A stretch of DNA of 64,000 nt, taken from Dolomedes plantarius (Eukaryota; Arthropoda; Arachnida; Araneae; Dolomedidae). Each line of letters starts with the position of its first letter. Position 1 is the first letter of the stretch. The stretch is taken from contig OU015492.1 in assembly GCA_907164885.2 (NCBI GenBank), forward strand, positions 46,827,683 through 46,891,682, read 5' to 3'. Shown here in pieces: positions 46,051 to 57,612 of the stretch. A program made the translations under genes and the position numbers. The notes beneath the pieces are model-generated. The model did no database searches and was not told the DNA's origin. It worked only from the letters and a program-made list of their open reading frames with translations.

Positions 46051-46810
46051 ATATATATATATATATATACTAGCTGAAAACCCGCGCTTCGCTACGGAGT
46101 ACATTCAAATTAAATACCACGGTCAACGTATGCAATTTATGCCAAAAAATAAATATATATATATCTAATATATAAAAATGAATGTTTGTATCTCTGTAAT
46201 TGTATAGAAATCCACAGTTTAGGAGCAACGATCGTGAAATTTTACATACAGGCGTCTTTAAAAACAGCCGAGGGTCTGAAGAACTTCAAAAATCGAAATT
46301 AATTACCGTTGATTTTTAATTAATAAAAAACCAAAAATTTTGAAACTAAATGTAAGATGTTACACTTTGTGGAATCACCGCTCTGAATATGGCGTCCACG
46401 TTAGGCTTAGCTGGCAAACAGCGAGCGAAAAGATAAAAATAAATAAAATCAAAAAGTTTCAAGTTATATATTAAACCAGAATAATAAATGAAAATAATAA
46501 TCTTTCAAGTCAGATTTTATACTCTAAAATAAATCGGATCCAACGGCATATTGACACTATCACACGCGATGGAAAATTCTAATCAACCACGCTAAGTGTC
46601 ACAAGATCATTTTTAATCGCTACTGCAACCCCCCTCGCTTATGTCTTTGTGTCTATTGAAGAGTTAAAGACTAAGCTTCTATCCTGCTAACTTATTTCTA
46701 ACTTAAAACTCCTCTTACTCCATAAATACATGTATATTCACCAACCCATAGAAACTTTCCAGTAATTTTAATACAAATATTCTCCTATTTACACAATACA
46801 CCAGCATGTT

Positions 46811-46900
46811 ATTGTGGCGCATTCGGTAAGAGCGTTAATTTACTATACAACATGACGCGGGTTCGAATACGGATCGTACAGATTTTGCTAAACCTGTATT
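46811..46900 (+). mobile_element. tRNA-like segment (SINE head)
   Basis: TGGCGCATTCGGTAAGAGCG fits an A-box arm, and gcgggttcgaatac fits a B-box arm, correctly spaced. Acceptor arms do not pair. It lies inside the Helitron cluster, followed by T-rich sequence. Either a SINE or a decayed tRNA carried by a Helitron. Confidence 0.55.
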
Positions 46901-47930
46901 TTCAGCTTTTTTATGGAGGCTTTTTTGTTTCAGCTTTTATTTTATTATTTTTTAAATTATAATTATTATTATTTTTATTTATTATTTTTTTTAATTATTT
47001 TTATTTTATTTTATTATTTTTAAAAATTATTATTTTTATTTTATTTTATTTTTCATATTATTAATGTGTATAACATTTCGTATACTTTTTTTTCTATGTT
47101 ATTTATACTGTGTTTATTTTTTTAATGGATTTTGGTAGGTTTATTATAAATTTATGTATTTTATGTTTTACTTTTCAGGAATTTTTGCTCCAATGATAAA
47201 GGCTAAATCTTTTCTATGTTATTTATACTGTATTTAGTTTTTAAATTGATTTTGGTTAACAAACATTCGACAATTTGACATTTTTACTTTTCAGCTTTAC
47301 TTTCCTAAAGACAATTTGACATTTTTCCTTTTCAGCTTTTAGTGGTTTATTATAAATGTATATATTTTATGCTTTACTTTTCAGGGTTTTTTTGCTCCAA
47401 TGATGAAACGCTAAATCTAGCTGAATTCTGAAGATATTATTGTAAATTTATGGTTTTTTTATGTTGGGTTTTCTTTTTATTCATGTGTATAACATTTCAC
47501 ATGCTTTTTATTCTATGATATTTATACTGTGTTTAGTTTTTAAATTGATTTTGGTTAACAAACATTCTTAAAATCCCGGGCAACGCCGGATAAATTATCA
47601 CCTGTGTAGGTTGATAATTTATAAATTTTAAAACTGTTACCACATGTATATTTACAGATCCACAAGAACTTTCCAATATTTTTAATTAATAAATAACCAA
47701 CAACTCTCGATTCACAAGCGTACAGTAGATGGCGCCACTATTTTAATTTTTTGTGTGTCTATTTCGTTGTTATGTGACGATAAATTTATTTAAAGTACCA
47801 GATAAAGAAATCACATGATCAGCGTTTAATAAATTAAATTGTAAAAATTAATCTTTAAAAATTCACCAAAAATTAGAAAATGGAGGTAAAGATGCGAAAA
47901 GAATTTCATTTTAAAGGAATTTTTATGATC

Positions 47931-48111
47931 TTTTTCGTGATATAAATTTTACAACCCTCAAATTATTATTTTAAATGCAAACTTGAAAAAAGTTACAAAA
48001 ACAGATTAAAAATTTAATTTAAAAAAATCTAAGAAGAATTTTTAAAAAATCTTTCTTAGTGCACCCCTACATTATAAGAAGAATCGCCATGCAAAATTTC
48101 AGTCCTTTAGG
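47931..48111 (-). repeat. 181-bp direct repeat in Helitron, copy 1
   Basis: From tttttcgtgatataaatt to cagtcctttagg; repeated exactly 590 bases on at 48521-48701 with about one difference. A diverged third version is at about 50197-50377. Confidence 0.92.
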
Positions 48112-48520
48112 CTATGTACACATGAGAGCGTTGCAACGCGCGCTCTAGGGCAGTTGACTACTGTTTTTTGACAGGCATATTTCTATTTTTTTACAAAGTG
48201 CAGAATAAATAAGATATATATGAAATACATGAATTTTTCAAAATGAACTTATGCGAAATTTTCAAATGTTATTATTTTTAAATTTTTTTAAACATTTGAA
48301 TTAAAATAAGGGAGTTTGATGTTACATGAAAGATACGCAACTTCGTGCCCAATATGCTAATGTATATTTTTTATTTTATGATTTATGTATTTTATTATTT
48401 TTCTGATATAGAACCACAATAATACATTCCCTGAGTACATTATAAATTTACATTTCTTCAAATTTTCTCTCCCCTTTCTATCTACAGATGATATTTTTTG
48501 AATGTAATATTTTTTGAATG

Positions 48521-48701
48521 TTTTTCGTGATATAAATTTTACAACCCTCAAATTATTATTTTAAATGCAAACTTGAAAAAAGTTACAAAAACAGATTAAA
48601 AATTTAATTTAAAAAAATCTAAGAAGAATTTTTCAAAAATCTTTCTTAGTGCACCCCTACATTATAAGAAGAATCGCCATGCAAAATTTCAGTCCTTTAG
48701 G
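48521..48701 (-). repeat. 181-bp direct repeat in Helitron, copy 2
   Basis: Near-identical to 47931-48111. This copy lies next to the Helitron 5' leader, in the same relation as the third copy has to the 5' end at 50466, so copy 1 is the displaced one. Confidence 0.92.
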
Positions 48702-49921
48702 TTCAACGGTTTGGTCTGTACTTTGTATGTCAGTCAGTCAATCAGTCAGTTAGTCAGTTACGGAACTGTTTTATATATATATAGATTTTTATTACTATCT
48801 CTATATCGTAACGTTAACTTCATGCGCACACATTATTTTTAACTGGCATTCAATTGGCTGTTAAAACTTTATATTTACATCCTATTTAAAAGAAGTAGGG
48901 TGTAAATTGTAGGGTGGAAAGTTGGTAAAATTAAAATTTTGTGCAATGTATTTTAATTTCTCGATTAAAAGTAGTTTTTTTCTAAAAATCAATTTATTTC
49001 GCTTGAAAAGCTAAATATTTTATGCACGCGGTTTATATTATTATTACTATCTTTATATCGTAACGTTAACTTCATGCGCGAGCATTATTTTCTTATGCTT
49101 TTTTTATTATTATCATCTTTATAATAGCTTTATTTTCATATGGTTTTAAGCAACTATCGTTGTTATTCATATTATGTTGGTTTTTTATTAATTAAAAATT
49201 AAGGGTAATTAATTTCGATTCCGGAAGTTCTTATCTTTATTTTCATATGCTTTTTCATTTACGAATTATTCAAATGTTGGTTAAAAAACTTTTGCGCAAT
49301 TTATATATTTGTGTGTGTTTAATTATTGAAATTAATAAATTTATATTTCTGGAGAGGATGTTTCAGATTTTAGTGGTACTATGATGAAAGGCTGAATATA
49401 CCAAAATTCTGAGGAGTTTATTATGGAGAGAAAAGGAATTTAATATGTAGAGGATGTTTATAGGAGTTAAATGTGGAGAGGAGTTGAATGGTTTGCAGCC
49501 CTCAATCAAACACTTCATTTTTTTAAGAGGCAACGCTGCAGTCATATCATTGTTCTATTGGAAATTTCTGCTGAACCTGTAATTGCAGCTTTTTTTTACT
49601 CCAATGATGAAAGGCTAATTCTAGCTGAATTCTGAGGAGTTTATTATAAATTTATATATTTATAGATTTGACAAGGTTTTTTTTCTATGTTATTTATACT
49701 GTGCTTAGTTTTAAATTAATTTTGGTTAACAAACATTAGAGAATTCGACATTTTTACTTTTCAGATTTTAGTATTAAAATGATGAAAGGCTGAAATTCTG
49801 AGACGTGTATAACATTTCACATATATTTTTTATGTTATTTATACTGTGTTAATTTTTAAATTGATTTTGGTTAACAACAAACATTCTTAAAATCCCGGGC
49901 ATCGTCGGGTACTTCAGCTAG

Positions 49922-50466
49922 TATATATATATTTATAAAAAAATCGTAAGGGATATGCATTTTTTTTTGGATAATATCCAATCGTCTGCTGCATTAGAAA
50001 GAGAAAAAAATATTTTTTTTGTCTATTTAGTTGTTACGCACGTGACGATAAATTTATTGAAAGTACCAGAAAAAGAAATCACGTGATCAGCATTTAATAA
50101 ATTAAATTCTAAAAATGAATCTTTAAAAATTCACGAAAAATCAGGAAATGGAGGTAAAAATTCGAAAAAAATTTCATTTTGAAGGATTTTTTATGATCTT
50201 TCTCGTGATATAAATTTTATAACCCTCAATTTATTATTTTAAATGCAAACGTAAAAAAAGTTTAAAAAACAGCTTAAAAATTTAATTTAAAAAAATCTAA
50301 GAATTTTTGAAAAATCTTTCTTAATGCACCCCTACACTATTAGAAGAATCGCCATGCAAAATTTCAGCCCTTTAGGTCCAGCGGTTTGGTCTGTGCGTTG
50401 TATGTCAGTCAGTCAGTCAGTCAGTGAATGAATGAGTTAGTTACGGAACTGTTTTATCTATATAGA
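49922..50466 (-). mobile_element. Helitron 5' fragment, minus strand
   Basis: Minus-strand 5' end TCTATATAGATAAAACAG at about 50466, followed by GTTCCGTAACTAACTC and repeated GACT, then the family leader also seen at 48521-48785. The 3' part is missing; the fragment abuts the plus-strand CTAG end at 49921. Confidence 0.65.
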
Positions 50467-50713
50467 TAGATATAGATTAAACGTTTGTCACTTGGAGAAA
50501 CGTTTAATTGACAAAACGTTTACAATATAGACGTTTACAATATAAACGTTTACAATTGACAAATGTTTATAGATACACATTGGTATCTCCAAATTAGAGT
50601 AAGAGATGAAATAAAAATACAGAAATAAAAAAAGGATTTTAAGTAAAGAATGTTTTTTTAATTATTTTAAGCACCTAAAATAATATTCAAATTAATATTA
50701 CGTTACTTAATAA
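50467..50713. other. Short AT-rich linker
   Basis: Contains tandem acgtttacaata blocks near 50515-50555; nothing else. Confidence 0.5.
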
Positions 50714-52106
50714 TTGTGTGCACGTCCGCCATCTTGAATTTTTTTGCGCCAACTTGGCGATTTTACCGTGTTTTGAGGAGTGGAAAAATTCTCGCCAATG
50801 TGTTTTAAGCGGTGTTTTCAAAACGCTGGACTTTGAATTTTTTTAGCTATTTTAATAAAAACCACCTGTTTAAATTATGAAACTTAGAAAAATTTTTGAA
50901 AAATCATTTAAACGTTGGACTTAGATTTATTGTTGGGTTTTTGATAAAAACCACTTTTTTTCTGAAAAAATCGTTCTCAAATATTGGAAATTTTGGGTTT
51001 TTCTTTTAGCTTTTTTAATAAAAACGACCTTTTTAAATTGTGAAACTTAGAAATATTTTTGAAAAATCATTTAATCGTTGGACTGAGATTTTTTTTGTCA
51101 TTTTTAATTAAAAACTACCTTTTCAAATTATGATCCATATGAAAATTTGGTCAAATGAATTTTACTTACAGATAAAATTTCAATGCCATCTATTCAGTTT
51201 GCCCTAACTCTTTGACTAATAGCAATGAATCACCAAAATATTATGCCAATATATTGTTAATTAGAAAAAAATACAGCATTTTCGTACCACCTAAATAACT
51301 TGCAATTTAAAAATTATCTAAAATTCAGCTTTGAAAAATGTAAAATAATTATGAACCCATAAATTTATGGTGAGTAACCAGATCCTCTCTTTTTTTTTTT
51401 TGTTGTTAGGGCATCGTGGTAATGAAATTTTACTTCAGATTTGACCTTAACCAAATATTTGGTGCATACAATAAAATCGGGACAAGGATTATTTGACCAT
51501 TTATCCTGCTGTGTTGGAAATAAGAAAAAAAAACCCTTTTCCTAAACCAATAACTTAACCTTAACTAACTTTTTAACTTAGGTTCCTAGAGAGAGAAGTT
51601 GAACTTCAGTTATTTAAATTTATTTGTAATCCACTACAACTTGGAATTATAAAATATTTTAAAATATATTGTATTTAATATGTATACTGTATTTTACATT
51701 TTACGAAAAAATGATGGCAGATAATTTTTACTTCAAATAAATGAAATGGTGTATCATTATAGTATACTAATTGACAATCGATAAACAAAATTAAAAGCAA
51801 CTTAAATTTAATAAGTTAACGAAAAACTGATAATGGATTCAAAAATTTTCAACAAAAAGACTCTTAGTTTTAAAAATAATTTACTCTTTTGAGTCTAGTC
51901 AATTTGACTCAGATTTCCAGGTCAAGGCCAAGATCTGACCTAAAATTATTATACTGTAATTAAAAGATCACATCAGAAATAACTGTTTGATCTTAAAATT
52001 AGAGAATTTGACATTGGGTTATTTTTACCAGAACGCAATAATTATCGCCATGCAAAATGCGCCAAACCCTGGCGGAAAAATCCAAGATGGCGGCCGTGCA
52101 CACAAA
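50714..52106. repeat. Segment bounded by ~45-bp inverted repeats
   Basis: ttgtgtgcacgtccgccatc at 50714 and its inverted partner ttgtgtgcacggccgccatc ending at 52106; homology continues with ttgrattttt and a gcgcca/ttggcg stretch. The ~1.4 kb between has no frame. Inside, a ~160-bp unit with aataaaaacsacc and gaaacttagaaa repeats at about 50850 and 51005. It may belong to the Helitron whose 5' end is at 52277, or be a separate inverted-repeat element. Confidence 0.6.
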
Positions 52107-52277
52107 TCTAGAGTATCCCCCCTAACTTTATTTCTACTGATCAGATATACATAATATATAGCCTATGTCCATCTGGAATAATGTACCTTTCAAACAGTGA
52201 AAGAATTTTTCAAATAGGTGCAGTGGTTCCGGAGATTACCCTCCACGTACAAAATCTGCTCTCTCTTTATATATTAG
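52107..52277 (-). mobile_element. Helitron 5' leader, minus strand
   Basis: On the minus strand ACTAATATATAAAGAGAGAG starts at about 52277, resembling the TCTAATATATAAA 5' tips with the first base changed. Then GGTAATCTCCGGAACCACT, the sort of leader seen in this Helitron group. The next Helitron ends immediately before it. Confidence 0.55.
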
Positions 52278-52279
52278 TA

Positions 52280-53329
52280 CTAGCTGTACCCGTCCCGGCG
52301 TTGCTCGGTTAATGTAATTACCAATTTTTTAGTAGCCTTAACCCTTTGTTAATGGGCGTCGCTGTCATCCTTTTCCTCACCACGATACATTATTTTATCC
52401 ATATAAATTTAATCCTTTCTGGCACATTTTGGCAAAATTTTTGACATAGGATTACTTAAAACTTTTCACAACAGTCAGCGAGACGAAAAACGTTTTCCAC
52501 AAACACACCACAAATTATATGATATTAACTAAGTGTTGGCCAAAAAAATTACGGCATTACTAAATGCGATTTTTTAATCGATTATCACTGCAATAGTAAT
52601 CGATTTCCTTTAACCACTCAATCCCTCATAGAAAACAAAAGCCCCAACACATCACGTGCTTGACGTCGAAAACGACCGACGAAAACGGCTTGACGTCGAA
52701 AACCTGTTTTCCCCCGCTGTACCTTCGTCCGGAAATGAAGAACAAAATCTCCAAAATGAGATTTCTCGCAAAAGTTTCCGAATCATAAAATAAATTATTA
52801 AAAAATAACTACAATTTGTAAATTAATTTTGGTTCTGGATTTCGAAACTGTGATGTCTAGGGTCTCTGAGATAAAAATTTCGTAAAAATGTAACGACATT
52901 TACGTATAGATTCGACAATTTGGAAAAAAGGGTCGCGGCCAAAATCGCGTTTTTTTCCGAAAAACGGGTGCGTACAGGCGATCGAAAAAAAATCACAATT
53001 AATCGATAAATTAAGACAGACAATTTTAATTGTGATTTCCGTATAGTGTCATCTTTCCCGTATAGGCTCGTCCGAAAAAAAAAATCTTGGACGGATACGT
53101 TAGGATTTACGGAGCTTTTACTCGTCCGGGAGCTCCAAATCGCGACTAAATATTTAATTACGGAAAATCTAATTAAAAAATCGAAAAAAGGGCTTCGAGG
53201 TGCATAATGAGACCTCGGGGGGCATCTTCGTGTCGAATCTCAAGACTGTCCGACCTGCCGTCTTTGCGCCGTGCCGCGAGCAGACAAAAACTCGGTCACA
53301 CACACACAGACTTTGCCTTTTATATATAA

Positions 53330-53332
<3 letters not shown>
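52280..53332 (-). mobile_element. Non-autonomous Helitron, minus strand, ~1.05 kb
   Basis: Minus-strand 5' end TCTTTATATATAAAAGGC at 53332, followed by a GT-rich leader (AAAGTCTGTGTGTGTGTG). 3' end CCGGGACGGGTACAGCTAG at 52280, followed by T. No inverted ends and no target duplication, as expected. No Rep or helicase frame; the 66-residue frame 52823-53023 (-) has no motif. The region near 53175 has gggcttcgaggtgca, also found at 62525. Confidence 0.75.
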
Positions 53333-53415
<83 letters not shown>

Positions 53416-53422
53416 GTATATA

Positions 53423-53464
<42 letters not shown>
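53333..53464. repeat. (TA)n microsatellite
   Basis: TA run with three GTATATATAT breaks, directly at the Helitron 5' end. Confidence 0.97.
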
Positions 53465-53468
<4 letters not shown>

Positions 53469-55224
53469 CCATGATATTTTAATGATTAATGAAAACTTTT
53501 CTTATTTATTTTTACAATAAGCGGTGAGTACTCACATTTTACCTTTGCCAAAACGCTGGAAGAATGTATAAATTACCTTCTTCGTATTTTCTTAAATCTA
53601 ATGCTTTGTATTTACTATTTTGCAAATAACCGCCAGTTTCTAGAGCATGGGTCATAGAAATGTAGGCTTTTAGTGGCTAACTCCATCTTGTTTTACAATT
53701 ATGTGTATATCAGAGATTATTAGCTCTAAATTAATGATACTTTAGATCTGATTTAACATAAAATCCCATTCGCTTGTCACAAATTTTACACTAAATTATT
53801 TTCCAAGTGTCTTTACGAGCGCACGTCGTATATGATAAGCTTGGTTATATTTACACCCATCTGCTCTTTATGCAGTTGTTATTCAAATAGAAATGATCCT
53901 GTGCATTAGTCTAAACCTTTCTACATATATGCGCAACTATGTTCACAAATTTTTTTCCTTATCGTAGCCGTACTTTAGAGTTGCAGAGAGAATTTATTTC
54001 ACGAATAAATTTGTTAGCGAGCAAAATATTTCGATCATGTCGGAAAATGATAGAATCCCTTTTCTCTCTCCGTTTACTGATTATTTTCTAGGAAAAATCA
54101 TTTTTATTTCACGTCGGAAAATAAGGAGGTATCATCAAGTGCAGGAACTGAAAAATATCTGCCGTAGTCTCTCTTATCAAAACAAATTTCTCATTTCTCT
54201 GTGAACAGAAGCGAAATCAAACGGTAATGAGGAAATGCTTTTACAGAAAATGTATTGATGTTTGTTTTAGAGGTTTGGATTCGATTTAAATCTCGAAAAT
54301 GCTCTACTTATTCTCCATCATACTTTTGCTCTTTTATCTCTTAACAAATCACGCGTGCTTTAAATAATATGAACGATGGAGTAAAAACGTCATATTATTA
54401 TAAATCAGCGATCTCTAGGCACTGCAGCTCCGAAATAACAATTTCTTTCTGCGTCGTAATTTTTGTCGATATGCAAATGGAAAAACGCATCCCTCGCTTT
54501 TGCGCATTCGAAATGAGAAAAGCGTTTGCAGAAAGGCAGCAATTTTCTGATGATTATTTTGGCTTCGATTAGGATCAATTATTCTGATCGAATGGAAAAT
54601 TTTCTAGTTTGTAACTTCGTAGAATATCGAGAGTTTGTTTTATTTATAGGTAAGAACGCATGCAATAAAATATCCTACATTTCACGGTGCCACTAGGTTT
54701 TTGTTAATTTTTTTTTTCTAAGCAATGCTACATAAAAACCACATGTTATGCGCAAAAGTATTTTTCATTCCCTAAGTAAAGTAAACTCATTCCAAAACTT
54801 GCCCCAAAAAACTTGCCCCAAAAATTAGTAATTATGATAACTCCTTTTAAAATCTTCATAATTTTTAGAGATACCCGCAGGCGAGATGCGGGCTAAAAAT
54901 TACCCGCGAAAAAAATTGCCACCATAGCAGTTTTAGACTTCAGACCATAACCATTTTAAGCAATGCCAGACTTTTTGCTGACTTAATGGCATTTCTAACA
55001 ACAGAAAGGATCGATCCACTTTAGGATATTTGGATATCAAATGATGTATAATTGCGATTTTGCACTTAATTTCGTCAGGTAAAGCCGAGGATCCCTTACT
55101 CATGGAGCAACTAATTTTGCTCCTCGATAGACTTAAAAAATCTGGTTTTTATACACGAACTGTGTATATAATAAAGATTTGACCACTTCGGCTTTACGAC
55201 TGCCCTTTTATTATATATTTCCAG

Positions 55225-55227
<3 letters not shown>
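53465..55227. other. AT-rich DNA, nothing recognised
   Basis: A hairpin cccgcaggcgagatgcggg lies near 54872-54892 and could be an eroded Helitron 3' hairpin. Frame 54369-54572 (+) has no motif. Confidence 0.5.

Positions 55228-55258
<31 letters not shown>
55228..55258. repeat. (TA)n microsatellite
   Basis: Short TA run at a Helitron 3' end. Confidence 0.95.
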
Positions 55259-55262
<4 letters not shown>

Positions 55263-55300
55263 CTGAATACCCGTGCTTCGCTACGGGGTACATTTTAGGA
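55259..55300 (-). mobile_element. Helitron 3' end, minus strand
   Basis: Minus strand reads GTACCCCGTAGCGAAGCACG, GGTATTCAG, CTAA then T. CTAA fits CTRR, and the GC-rich part resembles the end at 46070. The matching 5' end is not certain; 62654 is a candidate, with later insertions in between. Confidence 0.6.
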
Positions 55301-55765
55301 TAATTACAATGAAAAAGTAATGAAACTGCTTTTTAAAGGATTTTCTTATAAACAATATATTTTGTTTCTTCATTGGGCGGAACTAATATTACCAGGCTGG
55401 TCCGCGAACTTACGTGTCAGCTACGTAAAACTGACCGTGGGAGAAACACTTTTCTCGTAAATGTACTCCAGAATATTTTTAAGTTTGGCCTTGGGAATTA
55501 TTTATCGTCATGGCGAAGCATATTTGGAGAGGAAATTACAGTTTTATATATAGATTTGATTTAATATCCATAAAACATACTAATTTGAACTAAATTTTTA
55601 AAATTTCCATCTGAATTAGTCTAGTGGTTAAATTTTATCTTTTACTGTATTTTAATATTTTCTTTGTCAATTAATTTCGTTGTTATGCACGTGATGCAAA
55701 ATTAATTTAAAGTATCAGAAAAAGAAAAGAAATCTCGTGATCAGCATTTAATAAATTAAATTCAA
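55301..55765. other. Unrecognised sequence next to the Helitron end
   Basis: A 63-residue frame (55373-55564, +) shows no known motif. Confidence 0.45.
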
Positions 55766-55879
55766 AACTTTCCAAACAATTACTGTTTTGGAAGCTAATG
55801 TTCTGCTAATTTCCAGTAAAGGCTAAAATCATTTGAAAACCACACACCAGTGTTCCACTCAAACGCAACACTATAAACC
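55766..55879. repeat. ~115-bp direct repeat, copy 1
   Basis: tttccaaacaattactgtt to cactcaaacgcaacac; second copy at 56208-56325 with scattered differences. Confidence 0.85.
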
Positions 55880-56207
55880 CCTAAAAGAATGCAAGAATAA
55901 AACGTTTAAAAAATTTAAATCTATTAATTTAAATAATTAAACACACACAGATGTATAAATTACACAAAAGTTTACTTAAATTCTTTAATCTGTCTACATC
56001 TCCAGTATAGAAATATTTTCGGGGCATTTACAGAACATGGTATATTTCACTTTTGAAAACACGCATTAAATGAGCATCATCTCAATGAGAAATTTCTGGA
56101 ATGACCATGGCAATGAAGATCGTCTGTTTACAAACAACAGCAGTAACCGAAATGTGTTAAAGTATAAATTTTTAGAGTATTATGGTAGTGAGTTGTATAT
56201 ATAAATA

Positions 56208-56325
56208 AAAAATTTCCAAACGATTACTGTTATGGAAGCTAATATTCTGCTAATTTCCAGTAAAAGCTAAAATCATTAGAAAATCACACACCAGTGTTCC
56301 ACTCACACACAACACTATAAAACTG
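56208..56325. repeat. ~115-bp direct repeat, copy 2
   Basis: Partner of 55766-55879, sharing tctgctaatttccagtaaa and cacaccagtgttccactca. Confidence 0.85.
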
Positions 56326-56407
56326 AATTACAGTACTCTACGTTTATATGGGCATTGAAAATTATGGTTAGTAGAGGGCAATACGGGACAATCCACGCAT
56401 TGTCTAT

Positions 56408-56636
56408 AGACACATGCTATCTTTGGCTATTATTTGATCCGTAATATCTGCCTCATATGCCGTATGTTTCTAAACGACATTCCTGGATGAAGAAATCGTG
56501 TAGAGGAGGCTTCTGCAACATGTGGACAGAGACAGTTGTTTTGTGACAACTGACTGAAGTGGTGTCATCTTTGGCTATTATTTGATCTGTAATATCTGCC
56601 TCATATGCCGTATTTTTCTAAACGCCATTCCTATAT
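56408..56636. repeat. ~75-bp direct repeat pair, 157-bp period
   Basis: atctttggctattatttgat begins near 56409 and again near 56566; both copies run through atatctgcctcatatgccgt and a tttctaaacg stretch to cattcct. Confidence 0.85.
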
Positions 56637-56638
56637 TA

Positions 56639-57085
56639 TCCACAGCCTAATCCCTTTAAAATGGAACAAAATGAGTAACTCCAGTTAACCATGTAATCCA
56701 CTATTGCTACAGGGGCATCAAAATGTGAGAATACAGAGTTTAAATCATCCAAAACTGCAATTATGGTGTACATATGACACCTAACTTCTCCAAAAATCTT
56801 TGCCTTTGTGATGAGACTCATAAGTGATTTTTGTTTTTGATGAAGCACTCTTGCTAACAAATCATGACGATCCTGTGGTTTTTGTCCAACTATTCTTTGC
56901 TGTTGTTGGGTGATTTCTTCCAGTTTCTCTTCTCTTTCCGGGGTAAAGATTCGGAAAATCATTCGGAAAAAGCTGAAAAGTAAACAATACCAAATCAATT
57001 TAAAAACTAAATACATTATAAATAACGTAGAAAAAATAACAGCATAAATAACACAGTATGAATAAAAAGTACAGGCTGCTGGCAT
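56639..57085 (-). CDS. Exon-like frame of unknown protein
   Basis: The frame is 149 codons, but its first ~40 residues are hydrophobic and AT-driven, like translated intron. At about 56973 the minus strand reads ttgtttacttttcag, a good 3' splice acceptor, after which the composition becomes protein-like. Residues include RIFTPEREEKLEEIT, a Gln run, KPQDRHDLLARVLHQKQKS and, near the end, VNWSYSFCSIL before TAG. It has mixed polar and hydrophobic periodicity. I do not recognise the family. It sits among Helitron-type repeats and next to the piggyBac element, so it could be a host exon or a captured fragment. Real extent probably 56639-56972. Confidence 0.4.
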
Positions 57086-57612
57086 ATATGCTCAGGCCAA
57101 TAATACAAAAAAAAATTTAAATCGTAGTAAGCAATGAAAAATATTTTACACGCTTCAATAATAGCAAAACAAAACATGATGGTAAAATAGAAAGGAAAGT
57201 TAAAACAGAAGAAAGAAGTTAAATTCTAAAAATATAAATGAGGTATAAATCAGCTATCGATTCTAAGTTATGAATCATTTATCAGGACATGAAAAAATTA
57301 CTGCATGTAAAACAAAATAACCTTACCTCCGTTAATTTCAACACTTCTTGACCTGTGGCTTGTCCAACCATGTGAAATATAATTCTTGACAATGATTCTT
57401 GCTAACCTAAACTGTTATTTGTGTTTTTTTTTAAATTTAAAATTTATGTTCTCAAAATATGACAATTAAGAAAAAGATATAGAGAAAAATAAATCATGCT
57501 ACTTAACCCATTAATGCCTATTGGTACGAAAACATACCAGCTTAAGAATAGTTATTTTTCTCTGCACTAAATGTGTTTAGTTGTCCAATATTGTTCATGT
57601 GCTTCAAGAATA

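Larger units (their letters stand above)
46070..48785 (-). mobile_element. Helitron-like element, minus strand
   Basis: On the minus strand the 5' end is TCTATATATATATAAAACAG at 48785, preceded by A and followed by GTTCCGTAACTGAC repeats. The 3' end is CGCGGGTTTTCAGCTAG at 46070, followed by T, i.e. a GC-rich hairpin region some ten bases before CTAG. TC at one end and CTRR before T at the other, without inverted repeats, define Helitrons. No Rep/helicase frame, so non-autonomous. It interleaves with plus-strand Helitron ends, so it may be a composite. Confidence 0.7.
46164..49921 (+). mobile_element. Helitron-like ends, plus strand, probably composite
   Basis: 5' end TCTAATATATAAAAATGAAT at 46164 after A; 3' end CCCGGGCATCGTCGGGTACT then TCAGCTAG, ending at 49921 before T. 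The 3' hairpin (CCCG ... CGGG) lies about eight bases before CTAG. A similar but tail-less 3' region (cccgggcaacgccgg) occurs at 47575, so the 5' end may belong to a shorter copy ending there. Several direct copies of ctatgttatttatactgtg lie at about 47094, 47214, 49685 and 49834. No frame. Confidence 0.65.
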
